Position numbers and translations under genes: made by a program. Below the pieces are notes generated by a model, which was not told the DNA's origin, did no database searches, and saw nothing but the letters and a program-made list of their open reading frames with translations. From Eukaryota sp. TZLM1-RC (Eukaryota; Metamonada: BaSk clade), in contig JAUPSS010000004.1 in NCBI GenBank assembly GCA_040285825.1, positions 4,719,658 through 4,783,657 of the forward strand: DNA of 64,000 nucleotides. Direction: 5' to 3'. This document shows, in pieces, positions 10,301 to 20,251 of the stretch; the stretch's first letter is position 1; each line of letters begins with the position of its first letter.

Positions 10301-10422
10301 GAGATGGCTTCTCGACCAGTGTGTTGTAAATACGGAGCGACTTGAGGGTACCTGGCTACGGAGGTGGATTCTCTGGGGTCCACAGTAATTACTGTTGGCT
10401 TTAATGCACGTTGGTTTTCCAT
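7345..10422 (-). CDS. Gag-protease-reverse transcriptase polyprotein (gypsy-like element 1)
   Basis: 1,025 aa. Residues 175-320 look like a helical capsid domain. C390-X2-C393-X4-H398-X4-C403 is a Gag zinc knuckle, flanked by a basic Ser/Pro/Arg region. Residues 664-765 are an aspartic protease with DTGA at 681-684 and the IIGCDLL flap-side motif near 752. RT starts near 830, with RLTGDYSG, LDLPKAFWQL and the catalytic YMDD at about 1009-1012. It stops at residue 1025 with TGA directly after the palm. Aligned to the sister element, the stop sits where that one has Arg, so a CGA-to-TGA change is the simplest explanation. The start ATG is about 70 nt inside the 5' terminal repeat border. Confidence 0.92.
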   Translation of the reverse strand: MENQRALKPTVITVDPRESTSVARYPQVAPYLQHTGREAISQYVEALKVYASRMSSNHVSSDMARRYPSSTHSQSPSGTKASESSSCDSDREAIKARTQEVAALKSRLSLTENSELSTEDTSESTPVSTRTRKPSSTLHPRNFKLPSEMDFEESQDPPSDSSDTTNVATFEKRRLVSENQLHQVMLPYVLCTIAPIVLETFEIFEGIDPNDPEAVLSHLLSFCRFEDSAEAYHKLQSLRLNLSAPIAEEAITSYISAFLKKLRLCPSELPESARMKFFTNGIRPERLRFIIRTDVETGSIDSFSSLVSRLRQLLPSYHLPYSAYCTLHGPNPPPPRSHPSRQNSRTPQAHRSANKSYSVRSTPKSSPSRQSPRSEQKYFSPQKSPSPITCFYCKEPGHMVKDCPKPGCKASKPRKYGNNPTLQRKHNLRRQVNQVTDANPEEPQVNSIIDSIQSALEEDTAVESIFPHGVMSSSSSSSDNDSYSVTLNPFSSINLYNYSTSPSTSRSSTPSLSFSEAQEFQELFDNLDSIAPPFSDTNHALIPRSPSTYSEPSSNPMSNSSESASKVSSSLSHVVPPGKAPSRNIDSLSLEANPDLDTESGLVDADCAYADGGVTHDASEFTKKRSKNETKGSKELIKKDDSLAKPMISIFEKELNKPVDKKLLHLKILVDEQTFLYGMVDTGATISCISEDLTKKAKLQPTNNSLEVGLADRTKVVCPLVSGKLAFSLGGAAKLTFIDVTLAVLPCQNSCIIGCDLLKRLGILTDEYLFLNLSDKNYQLMEDESIPDLFIPPSDRVSALSALPDLDKTSFLLNDLALETSIKDLLFKYPEVFSKLPAPEGIDCPPMRIPFHDESKIVSKKFRYLPPDKLKVANEEMDVLVNNGFAVPYDGPWSSPICLVQRPGKPPRLTGDYSGAGGINDLTVPVPADLPKISDVCEFLSGNKYIATLDLPKAFWQLNLHPDDQEKSAIAIPGRKIKNTRAAFGLKNVPAVFQNLMKGIFDSEGVFIYMDDIIVAASTKKAFLQ

Positions 10423-10492
10423 AAAACGAATAAAAACAGATGTTTATAGAACAGAGGTAGAAAATCAACAATAAATTAAACAATAACAAATT

Positions 10493-10564
10493 CAAACTAA
10501 TGTTGCCGTGATACATCACGTCATACTTTCCGGAATCGGCAAGAGGAGTTTAGCCTGGCTAACA
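10493..10564 (-). repeat. 5' terminal repeat of gypsy-like element 1 (72 bp shared)
   Basis: Same sequence as 3340-3411. On the minus strand it starts TGTTAGCC at the target-site boundary. Unlike the 3' copy, it does not continue into GCCAACA but into an AT-rich leader (AATTTGTTATTG). The repeats therefore differ at the inner edge, and the true LTR length is uncertain. Confidence 0.8.
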
Positions 10565-11553
10565 GAATGTTTTAAATTTGAAGTACACTCTTCGAACATT
10601 ACAGAAACGATTGACTGGAATGTATGAAAATGATCTTTATAATAATATATGCAGCTCGGCTGTTTTAAATCAAGATATTCACTCATTGTTATTGGAAAAG
10701 GGTGTTTGTGAAAACAAGTCATCAGATTCTTCACTTTTTGTAACCATTGTACCACGAAGATTTGGATTGTGTGCCACTAATGAAACATTTGTAACAAAAA
10801 TGAGATTATATTTTAATATCCCCATTAATCAATTATTATCAAAAGAAAAATGTATTTGTTCGAATTCACCTCAACTCACTTTGCGCCATGCTCTGAATTG
10901 CTCTAAATTGATAACTTATCGTTCTTCATTACATGATGCTGTTAGAGACACTGTTTTCAATATGGCACAAACTGCAAGGATATCGTGTATCAAAGAGTCC
11001 CTGCTGAAGGAAACACTTTCTCTGAATAATTTTGGTTCTGATGATAGAGGTGATGTATACTGTGATTGGATTGATAATTCTGAAGCTATTGTTGACTTTG
11101 TCTCATGTAATGTTACAAATGATACTTTGGTTCACAGAAGAAAACTTAATCCTGTGACTGCTCTTGATTTTAAAGCAAAAGAGAAACATAGAAAATATGA
11201 TAAAAGATATTGAAGAGGCTAATGCCGATAGAAATACACAGCTGGTTTTCATTGGTTTCCCATTTTCGATAAATGGAAGATTATCAGATGAAGCAGAAAC
11301 TTTTTTTGAATGACTTCCAAAAAATGGTGCAAGAAAAAACAATGAAAAGATTTGATATTTTTTTATGGCGTTCAAGGATTCAATTTGCCATTATTAATAG
11401 ATTACCTCGGTTTTTCAATCGAATAAGAGAAGCTTTAGCTAGACACCAAGCAGATCAAGATTTTGTAGAGGAAATCTTGGCTCAATGATAGTCGTCCCAT
11501 CAGTTATGAGTTAATTTAATTAAGTGTGCAAATTCAATAAATATACCGTTGTA
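10565..11553 (+). pseudogene. R2-like family A, copy 1 last part (CCHC finger, endonuclease, 3' end)
   Basis: Resumes at the GAAT duplication after the gypsy-like element. It encodes the CX1CX9HX3C finger and the restriction-like endonuclease residues RGD...VDF...KEKHRKY. The frame is shifted near 11207 by an extra A in GATAAAAGA and near 11295 by a seventh T in a T run, so three partial frames cover it. The stop TGATAG at 11486-11491 is followed by a short 3' UTR ending in CAATAAATA. After that come the 10-bp filler and the first truncated unit. Confidence 0.85.
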
Positions 11554-11573
11554 TTTCTGACAAAATTGACCGA

Positions 11574-12935
11574 ATGTTGATTTTAGATATACAAAAACAC
11601 ATCAAATTTACCATTATAAGACTGTGTTTTAGTTCCAATTTCAATCATATATTTCGATCTACAAATCCTCTTGTCACTAGGCCTTTGGCTCAGAAGTTTA
11701 ATGAATTACATGCAAAAGTTCTGTCACAATTACTGGGATGTAAAATGTTCCAAATTCCAGACCATGCTTACCTTAGTCCACATTATGGCGGTTTAGGGTG
11801 GACGAAGGCTTCTATTCTTACCTCGTGTGCTTTTGTTGGCGGATGCAGAAATGCAATCTTTGAGTTTTCCGAAAGATTTGCAGATTGGGAAGATTTATTG
11901 ATGACAACGCAAAGTTCCACTGTTTTTGCATTAAATGAAGAAATTTCAAAAATTGATGCAGAAAAATGGGGTCGATGCTTTCCCCAATCATTCAATGGCA
12001 ATATTCCAGAAAAGAATGTTTTAAATTTGAAGTACACACTTCGAACATTACAGAAACGATTGACTGGAATGTATGAAAATGATCTTTATAGTAATATATG
12101 CAGCTCGGCTGTTTTAAATCAAGATATTCACTCATTGTTATTGGAAAAGGGTGTTTGTGAAAACAAGTCATCAGATTCTTCACTTTTTGTAACCATTGTA
12201 CCACGAAGATTTGGATTGTGTGCCACTAATGAAACATTTGTAACAAAAATGAGATTATATTTTAATTTCCCCATTAATCAATTATTATCAAAAGAAAAAT
12301 GTATTTGTTCGAATTCACCTCAACTCACTTTGCGCCATGCTCTGAATTGCTCTAAATTGATAACTTATCGTTCTTCATTACATGATGCTGTTAGAGACAC
12401 TGTTTTCAATATGGCACAAACTGCAAGGATATCGTGTATCAAAGAGTCCCTGCTGAAGGAAACACTTTCTCTGAATAATTTTGGTTCTGTTGATAGAGGT
12501 GATGTATACTGTGATTGGATTGATAATTCTGAAGCTATTGTTGACTTTGTCTCATGTAATGTTACAAATGATACTTTGGTTCACAGAAGAAAACTTAATC
12601 CTGTGACTGCTCTTGATTTTAAAGCAAAAGAGAAACATAGAAAATATGATAAAGATATTGAAGAGGCTAATGCCGATAGAAATACACAGCTGGTTTTCAT
12701 TGGTTTCCCATTTTCGATAAATGGAAGATTATCAGATGAAGCAGAAACTTTTTTGAATGACTTCCAAAAAATGGTGCAAGAAAAAACAATGAAAAGATTT
12801 GATATTTTTTTATGGCGTTCAAGGATTCAATTTGCCATTATTAATAGATTACCTCGGTTTTTCAATCGAATAAGAGAAGCTTTAGCTAGACACCAAGCAG
12901 ATCAAGATTTTGTAGAGGAAATCTTGGCTCAATGA
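11574..12935 (+). CDS. R2-like unit 1: intact finger-endonuclease ORF, 453 aa
   Basis: Open from the first ATG after the truncation point to the native TGA. Residues 1-240 are the region between RT and finger (conserved SPHYGGLGWTKAS near 68-80). C243, C245, H255 and C259 form a CCHC finger. R308-D310, D324 and K352-K357/Y358 fit the (R/K)xD...D(V/F)...K..KY signature of restriction-like endonucleases of R2-group LINEs. The C-terminal 90 residues are basic and aromatic (FLWRSRIQFAIINRLPRFF). It differs from sister units by V for D just before DRGD (residue 306). The ATG is an internal Met of the parent protein or a junction product; expression is unproven. Confidence 0.75.
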   Translation: MLILDIQKHIKFTIIRLCFSSNFNHIFRSTNPLVTRPLAQKFNELHAKVLSQLLGCKMFQIPDHAYLSPHYGGLGWTKASILTSCAFVGGCRNAIFEFSERFADWEDLLMTTQSSTVFALNEEISKIDAEKWGRCFPQSFNGNIPEKNVLNLKYTLRTLQKRLTGMYENDLYSNICSSAVLNQDIHSLLLEKGVCENKSSDSSLFVTIVPRRFGLCATNETFVTKMRLYFNFPINQLLSKEKCICSNSPQLTLRHALNCSKLITYRSSLHDAVRDTVFNMAQTARISCIKESLLKETLSLNNFGSVDRGDVYCDWIDNSEAIVDFVSCNVTNDTLVHRRKLNPVTALDFKAKEKHRKYDKDIEEANADRNTQLVFIGFPFSINGRLSDEAETFLNDFQKMVQEKTMKRFDIFLWRSRIQFAIINRLPRFFNRIREALARHQADQDFVEEILAQ

Positions 12936-13020
12936 TAGTCGTCCCATTAGTTATGAGTTAATTTAATTAAGTGTGCAAATTCAATAAATATACCGTTGTA
13001 TTTCTGACAAAATTGACCGA

Positions 13021-14388
13021 ATGTTGATTTTAGATATACAAAAACACATCAAATTTACCATTATAAGACTGTGTTTTAGTTCCAATTTCAATCATATATT
13101 TCGATCTACAAATCCTCTTGTCACTAGGCCTTTGGCTCAGAAGTTTAATGAATTACATGCAAAAGTTCTGTCACAAATACTGGGATGTAAAATGTTTCAA
13201 ATTCCAGATCATGCTTACCTTAGTCCTCATTATGGCGGTTTAAAGTGGACGAAGGCTTCTATTCTTACCTCGTGTGCTTTTGTTGGTGGATGCAGAAATG
13301 CAATTTTTATGTTTTCCGAAAGATTTGCAGATTGGGAAGATTTATTGATGACAACGCAAAGTTCCACTGTTTTTGCATTAAATGAAGAAATTTCAAAAAT
13401 TGATGCAGAAAAATGGGGTCGATGCTTTCCCCAATCATTCAATGGCAATATTCCAGAAAAGAATGTTTTAAATTTGAAGTACACACTTCGAACATTACAG
13501 AAACGATTGACTGGAATGTATGAAAATGATCTTTATAGTAATATATGCAGCTCGGCTGTTTTAAATCAAGATATTCACTCATTGTTATTGGAAAAGGGTG
13601 TTTGTGAAAACAAGTCATCAGATTCTTCACTTTTTGTAACCATTGTACCACGAAGATTTGGATTGTGTGCCACTAATGAAGCATTTGTAACAAAAATGAG
13701 ATTATATTTTAATATCCCCATTAATCAATTATTATCAAAAGAAAAATGTATTTGTTCGAATTCACCTCAACTCACTTTGCGCCATGCTCTGAATTGCTCT
13801 AAATTGATAACTTATCGTACTTCATTACATGATGCTGTTAGAGACACTGTTTTCAATATGGCACAAACTGCAAGAATATCGTGTATCAAAGAGCCCCTGC
13901 TGAAGGAAACACTTTCTCTGAATAATTTTGGTTCTGATGATAGAGGTGATGTATACTGTGATTGGATTGATAATTCTGAAGCTATTGTTGACTTTGTCTC
14001 ATGTAATGTTGCAAATGATACTTTGGTTCACAGAAGAAAACTTAATCCTGTGACTGCTCTTGATTTTAAAGCAAAAGAGAAACATAGAAAATATGATAAA
14101 GATATTGAAGAGGCTAATGCCGATAGAAATACACAGCTGGTTTTCATTGGTTTCCCATTTTCGATAAATGGAAGATTATCAGATGAAGCAGAAACTTTTT
14201 TGAATGACTTCCAAAAAAATGGTGCAAGAAAAAAACAATGAAAAGATTTGATATTTTTTATGGCGTTCAAGGATTCAATTTGCCATTATTAATAGATTAC
14301 CTCGGTTTTTCAATCGAATAAGAGAAGCTTTAGCTAGACACCAAGCAGATCAAGATTTTGTAGAGGAAATCTTGGCTCAATGATAGTC
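13021..14388 (+). pseudogene. R2-like unit 2: frameshifted finger-endonuclease ORF
   Basis: Open for 406 residues with finger and endonuclease motifs intact. The frame is then lost in an A run near 14215 (one A too many) and the normal C terminus continues in another frame to the stop near 14380. It shares variants T265 and P for S in CIKEPLL with unit 5. The break could be a real mutation or an assembly error in a homopolymer. Confidence 0.8.
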
Positions 14389-14468
14389 GTCCCATTAGTT
14401 ATGAGTTAATTTAATTAAGTGTGCAAATTCAATAAATATACCGTTGTATTTCTGACAAAATTGACCGA

Positions 14469-15830
14469 ATGTTGATTTTAGATATACAAAAACACATCAA
14501 ATTTACCATTATAAGACTGTGTTTTAGTTCCAATTTCAATCATATATTTCGATCTACAAATCCTCTTGTCACTAGGCCTTTGGCTCAGAAGTTTAATGAA
14601 TTACATGCAAAAGTTCTGTCACAAATACTGGGATGTAAAATGTTCCAAATTCCAGACCATGCTTACCTTAGTCCACATTATGGTGGTTTAGGGTGGACGA
14701 AGGCTTCTATTCTTACCTCGTGTGCTTTTGTTGGCGGATGCAGAAATGCAATCTTTGAGTTTTCCGAAAGATTTGCAGATTGGGAAGATTTATTGATGAC
14801 AACGCAAAGTTCCACTGTTTTTGCATTAAATGAAGAAATTTCAAAAATTGATGCAGAAAAATGGGGTCGATGCTTTCCCCAATCATTCAATGGCAATATT
14901 CCAGAAAAGAATGTTTTAAATTTGAAGTACACACTTCGAACATTACAGAAACGATTGACTGGAATGTATGAAAATGATCTTTATAGTAATATATGCAGCT
15001 CGGCTGTTTTAAATCAAGATATTCACTCATTGTTATTGGAAAAGGGTGTTTGTGAAAACAAGTCATCAGATTCTTCACTTTTTGTAACCATTGTACCACG
15101 AAGATTTGGATTGTGTGCCACTAATGAAACATTTGTAACAAAAATGAGATTATATTTTAATTTCCCCATTAATCAATTATTATCAAAAGAAAAATGTATT
15201 TGTTCGAATTCACCTCAACTCACTTTGCGCCATGCTCTGAATTGCTCTAAATTGATAACTTATCGTTCTTCATTACATGATGCTGTTAGAGACACTGTTT
15301 TCAATATGGCACAAACTGCAAGGATATCGTGTATCAAAGAGTCCCTGCTGAAGGAAACACTTTCTCTGAATAATTTTGGTTCTGATGATAGAGGTGATGT
15401 ATACTGTGATTGGATTGATAATTCTGAAGCTATTGTTGACTTTGTCTCATGTAATGTTACAAATGATACTTTGGTTCACAGAAGAAAACTTAATCCTGTG
15501 ACTGCTCTTGATTTTAAAGCAAAAGAGAAACATAGAAAATATGATAAAGATATTGAAGAGGCTAATGCCGATAGAAATACACAGCTGGTTTTCATTGGTT
15601 TCCCATTTTCGATAAATGGAAGATTATCAGATGAAGCAGAAACTTTTTTGAATGACTTCCAAAAAATGGTGCAAGAAAAAACAATGAAAAGATTTGATAT
15701 TTTTTTATGGCGTTCAAGGATTCAATTTGCCATTATTAATAGATTACCTCGGTTTTTCAATCGAATAAGAGAAGCTTTAGCTAGACACCAAGCAGATCAA
15801 GATTTTGTAGAGGAAATCTTGGCTCAATGA
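14469..15830 (+). CDS. R2-like unit 3: intact finger-endonuclease ORF, 453 aa
   Basis: Second fully open unit. It has the same architecture and length as unit 1 (finger 243-259, endonuclease 308-358), ends in EILAQ, and has Asp instead of Val before the RGD motif, as most copies do. The pair of intact units separated by a broken one shows that decay is uneven along the array. Confidence 0.75.
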   Translation: MLILDIQKHIKFTIIRLCFSSNFNHIFRSTNPLVTRPLAQKFNELHAKVLSQILGCKMFQIPDHAYLSPHYGGLGWTKASILTSCAFVGGCRNAIFEFSERFADWEDLLMTTQSSTVFALNEEISKIDAEKWGRCFPQSFNGNIPEKNVLNLKYTLRTLQKRLTGMYENDLYSNICSSAVLNQDIHSLLLEKGVCENKSSDSSLFVTIVPRRFGLCATNETFVTKMRLYFNFPINQLLSKEKCICSNSPQLTLRHALNCSKLITYRSSLHDAVRDTVFNMAQTARISCIKESLLKETLSLNNFGSDDRGDVYCDWIDNSEAIVDFVSCNVTNDTLVHRRKLNPVTALDFKAKEKHRKYDKDIEEANADRNTQLVFIGFPFSINGRLSDEAETFLNDFQKMVQEKTMKRFDIFLWRSRIQFAIINRLPRFFNRIREALARHQADQDFVEEILAQ

Positions 15831-15915
15831 TAGTCGTCCCATTAGTTATGAGTTAATTTAATTAAGTGTGCAAATTCAATAAATATACCGTTGTATTTCT
15901 GACAAAATTGACCGA

Positions 15916-17278
15916 ATGTTGATTTTAGATATACAAAAACACATCAAATTTACCATTATAAGACTGTGTTTTAGTTCCAATTTCAATCATATATTTCGAT
16001 CTACAAATCCTCTTGTCACTAGGCCTTTGGCTCAGAAGTTTAATGAATTACATGCAAAAGTTCTGTCACAAATACTGGGATGTAAAATGTTCCAAATTCC
16101 AGACCATGCTTACCTTAGTCCTCATTATGGCGGTTTAGAGTGGACGAAGGCTTCTATTCTTACCTCGTGTGCTTTTGTTGGTGGATGCAGAAATGCAATC
16201 TTTGAGTTTTCCGAAAGATTTGCAGATTGGGAAGATTTATTGATGACAACGCAAAGTTCCACTGTTTTTGCATTAAATGAAGAAATTTCAAAAATTGATG
16301 CAGAAAAATGGGGTCGATGCTTTCCCCAATCATTCAATGGCAATATTCCAGAAAAGAATGTTTTAAATTTGAAGTACACACTGCGAACATTACAGAAACG
16401 ATTGACTGGAATGTATGAAAATGATCTTTATAGTAATATATGCAGCTCGGCTGTTTTAAATCAAGATATTCACTCATTGTTATTGGAAAAGGGTGTTTGT
16501 GAAAACAAGTCATCAGATTCTTCACTTTTTGTAACCATTGTACCACGAAGATTTGGATTGTGTGCCACTAATGAAACATTTGTAACAAAAATGAGATTAT
16601 ATTTTAATTTCCCCATTAATCAATTATTATCAAAAGAAAAATGTATTTGTTCGAATTCACCTCAACTCACTTTGCGCCATGCTCTGAATTGCTCTAAATT
16701 GATAACTTATCGTTCTTCATTACATGATGCTGTTAGAGACACTGTTTTCAATATGGCACAAACTGCAAGGATATCGTGTATCAAAGAGTCCCTGCTGAAG
16801 GAAACACTTTCTCTGAATAATTTTGGTTCTGATGATAGAGGTGATGTATACTGTGATTGGATTGATAATTCTGAAGCTATTGTTGACTTTGTCTCATGTA
16901 ATGTTACAAATGATACTTTGGTTCACAGAAGAAAACTTAATCCTGTGACTGCTCTTGATTTTAAAGCAAAAGAGAAACATAGAAAATATGATAAAGATAT
17001 TGAAGAGGCTAATGCCGATAGAAATACACAGCTGGTTTTCATTGGTTTCCCATTTTCGATAAATGGAAGATTATCAGATGAAGCAGAAACTTTTTTTGAA
17101 TGACTTCCAAAAAATGGTGCAAGAAAAAACAATGAAAAGATTTGATATTTTTTTATGGCTTTCAAGGATTCAATTTGCCATTATTAATAGATTACCTCGG
17201 TTTTTCAATCGAATAAGAGAAGCTTTAGCTAGACACCAAGCAGATCAAGATTTTGTAGAGGAAATCATGGCTCAATGA
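15916..17278 (+). pseudogene. R2-like unit 4: frameshifted finger-endonuclease ORF
   Basis: Open to residue 395 (17103). There a T run of seven instead of six shifts the frame, and the C-terminal part continues in another frame from about 17104 to 17278. It ends in EIMAQ rather than EILAQ. Finger and endonuclease residues are kept. Confidence 0.8.
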
Positions 17279-17363
17279 TAGTCGTCCCATTAGTTATGAG
17301 TTAATTTAATTAAGTGTGCAAATTCAATAAATATACCGTTGTATTTCTGACAAAATTGACCGA

Positions 17364-18727
17364 ATGTTGATTTTAGATATACAAAAACACATCAAATTTA
17401 CCATTATAAGACTGTGTTTTAGTTCCAATTTCAATCATATATTTCGATCTACAAATCCTCTTGTCACTAGGCCTTTGGCTCAGAAGTTTAATGAATTACA
17501 TGCAAAAGTTCTGTCACAAATACTGGGATGTAAAATGTTCCAAATTCCAGACCATGCTTACCTTAGTCCTCATTATGGCGGTTTAGGGTGGACGAAGGCT
17601 TCTATTCTTACCTCGTGTGCTTTTGTTGGTGGATGCAGAAATGCAATCTTTGAGTTTTCCGAAAGATTTGCAGATTGGGAAGATTTATTGATGACAACGC
17701 AAAGTTCCACTGTTTTTGCATTAAATGAAGAAATTTCAAAAATTGATGCAGAAAAATGGGGTCGATGCTTTCCCCAATCATTCAATGGCAATATTCCAGA
17801 AAAGAATGTTTTAAATTTGAAGTACACACTTCGAACATTACAGAAACGATTGACTGGAATGTATGAAAATGATCTTTATAGTAATATATGCAGCTCGGCT
17901 GTTTTAAATCAAGATATTCACTCATTGTTATTGGAAAAGGGTGTTTGTGAAAGTAAGTCATCAGATTCTTCACTTTTTGTAACCATTGTACCACGAAGAT
18001 TTGGATTGTGTGCCACTAATGAAGCATTTGTAACAAAAATGAGATTATATTTTAATATCCCCATTAATCAATTATTATCAAAAGAAAAATGTATTTGTTC
18101 GAATTCACCTCAACTCACTTTGCGCCATGCTCTGAATTGCTCTAAATTGATAACTTATCGTACTTCATTACATGATGCTGTTAGAGACACTGTTTTCAAT
18201 ATGGCACAAACTGCAAGAATATCGTGTATCAAAGAGCCCCTGCTGAAGGAAACACTTTCTCTGAATAATTTTGGTTCTGATGATAGAGGTGATGTATACT
18301 GTGATTGGATTGATAATTCTGAAGCTATTGTTGACTTTGTCTCATGTAATGTTGCAAATGATACTTTGGTTCACAGAAGAAAACTTAATCCTGTGACTGC
18401 TCTTGATTTTAAAGCAAAAGAGAAACATAGAAAATATGATAAAGATATTGAAGAGGCTAATGTCGATAGAAATACACAGCTGGTTTTTATTGCTTTCCCA
18501 TTTTCGATAAATGGAAGATTATCAGATGAAGCAGAAACTTTTTTTGAATGACTTCCAAAAAATGGTGCAAGAAAAAACAATGAAAAGATTTGATATTTTT
18601 TTATGGCGTTCACGGATTCAATTTGCCATTATTAATAGATTACCTCGGTTTTTCAATCGAATAAGAGAAGCTTTAGCTAGATAGCAAGCAGATCAAGATT
18701 TTGTAGAGGAAATCTTGGTTCAATGAT
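17364..18727 (+). pseudogene. R2-like unit 5: frameshifted, with an extra stop near the end
   Basis: Same T-run frameshift as unit 4 (stop at 18551). In the C-terminal frame a TAG (AGATAGCAAG near 18681) replaces the His codon seen in units 1-4. It ends in EILVQ, like terminal units elsewhere. The R2-like copy at 36913 has the TAG at the same place, a shared derived variant. Confidence 0.8.
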
Positions 18728-18791
18728 AGTCGTCCCATTAGTTATGAGTTAATTTAATTAAGTGTGCAAATTCAATAAATATACCGTTGTA

Positions 18792-20061
18792 TTTCTGACA
18801 AAATTGACCGAATGTTGATTTTAGATACACAAAAACACATCAAATTTACCATTATAAGACTGTGTTTTAGTTCCAATTTTAATCATATATTTCGATCTAC
18901 AAATCCTCTTGTCACTAGACCTTTGGCTCAAAAGTTTAATGAGTTACGTGCAAAAGTTCTGTCTCAATTACTGGGATGTAAAATGTTTCAAATTCCAGAT
19001 CATGCTTACCTTAGTCCACATTATGGTGGTTTAGGGTGGACGAAGGCTTCTATTCTTACCTCGTGTGCTTTTGTTGGTGGATGCAGAAATGCAATCTTTG
19101 AGTTTTCCGAAAGATTTGCAGATTGGGAAGATTTATTGATGACAACGCAAAGTTCCACTGTTTTTGCATTAAATGAAGAAATTTCAAGAATTGATGTAGA
19201 AAAATGGGGTCGATGTTTTCCCCAATCATTCAATGGCAATATTCCAGAAATAAATGTTTTAAATTTGAAGTACACTCTTCGAACATTACAGAAAAGTTTG
19301 ACTGGAATGTATGAAAAAGATCTTTATAATAATATATGCAGCTCGGCTGTTTTAAATCAAGATCTTCACTCATTGTTATTGGAAAAGGGTGTTTGTGAAA
19401 ACAAGTCGTCAGATTCTTCACTTTTTGTAACCATTGTACCACGAAGATTTGGATTGTGTGCCACTAATGAAGCATTTGTAACAAAAATGAGATTATATTT
19501 GAACATCCCCATTAACCAATTATTATCAAAAGAAAAATGTATTTGTTCGAATTCACCTCAACTCACTTTGCGCCATGCTCTGAATTGCTCTAAATTGATA
19601 ACTTATCGTTCTTCATTACATGATGCTGTTAGAGACACTGTTTTCAATATGGCACAAAGTGCAAGGATATCGTGTATCAAAGAGCCCCTGCTGAAGGAAA
19701 CACTTTCTCTGAATAATTTTGGTTCTGATGATAGAGGTGATGTATACTGTGATTGGATTGATAATTCTGAAGCTATTGTTGACTTTGTCTCATGTAATGT
19801 TGCAAATGATACTTTGGTTCACAGAAGAAAACTAAATCCAGTAGCTGCTCTGGATCTTAAAGCAAAAGAGAAACATAGAAAATATGATAAAGATATTGAA
19901 GAGGCAAATGTCGATAGAAATACACAGCTGGTTTTTATTGCTTTCCCATTTTCGATAAATGGAAGATTATCAGTTGAAGCAGAAACTTTTTTGGATGACT
20001 TCCAAAAAATGGTGCAAGAAAAAACAATGAAAAAATTTGATATTTTTTTATGGCGTTCACG
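18792..20061 (+). pseudogene. R2-like unit 6, split by gypsy-like element 2 (rest at 25083-25249)
   Basis: Most diverged unit of the array (for example EINVLNL, QKSLTG, VAALDLK). The ORF starts at 18812 and is open until the insertion. Its last 14 residues before the stop at 20104 come from the inserted LTR. The C-terminal part, 3' UTR and CAATAAATA end lie at 25083-25249. Its tail shares ACCGCGG and QANQDF with the terminal unit at 35370-36805. Confidence 0.85.
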
Positions 20062-20251
20062 TGTTGCCTGTGGGCTAGACTCAGACATATATGTGAACAG
20101 ATAGTAATTTTATTACGACGAGAAATGAGCTATAGTGAATTTCAGTACCATCACTAGTGAGGTCTCCATGAATAAACAATGAAAATTAAGCTAATAAACA
20201 AGAACAAATAGATAAGTCTATCTACACTCTAGAATAGTGTAAAGACTAACA
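20062..20251 (-). repeat. 3' LTR of gypsy-like element 2
   Basis: 190 bp, matching 24889-25078 except for three substitutions near 20081, 20140 and 20185. The integrase stop codon abuts its inner edge, so the purine-rich end of the integrase gene (AGGAGGGGAAGAAG) serves as the polypurine tract. Confidence 0.95.

Larger units (their letters stand above)
3331..10564 (-). mobile_element. Ty3/gypsy-like LTR retrotransposon 1, 7,234 bp, with very short terminal repeats
   Basis: Insertion into R2-like copy 1. The uninterrupted sequence can be read from sister units, which shows a 4-bp target duplication GAAT (3327-3330 and 10565-10568). Ends are TGTTGG...GGCTAACA. Internal order on the minus strand is gag with CCHC knuckle, protease, RT, RNase H, an unassigned region of about 550 residues, integrase: the Ty3/gypsy order. 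A purine tract lies directly inside the 3' terminal repeat (minus strand of 3412-3434). The element is visibly richer in GC than its surroundings. One in-frame TGA interrupts pol; otherwise the frames are open, so the copy is young. The terminal repeats are unusually short (72 bp shared). Confidence 0.92.

Noticed and set aside
11783-19275. Repeated minus-strand ORFs of 84, 80 and 70 aa in each array unit
   Set aside because: They are antisense to the finger-endonuclease frame, start at arbitrary Met codons and recur only because the units repeat.
20041-20104. Readthrough of R2-like unit 6 into a new C terminus as a gene fusion
   Set aside because: The last residues are simply encoded by the inserted LTR; the break is flanked by a perfect target duplication.
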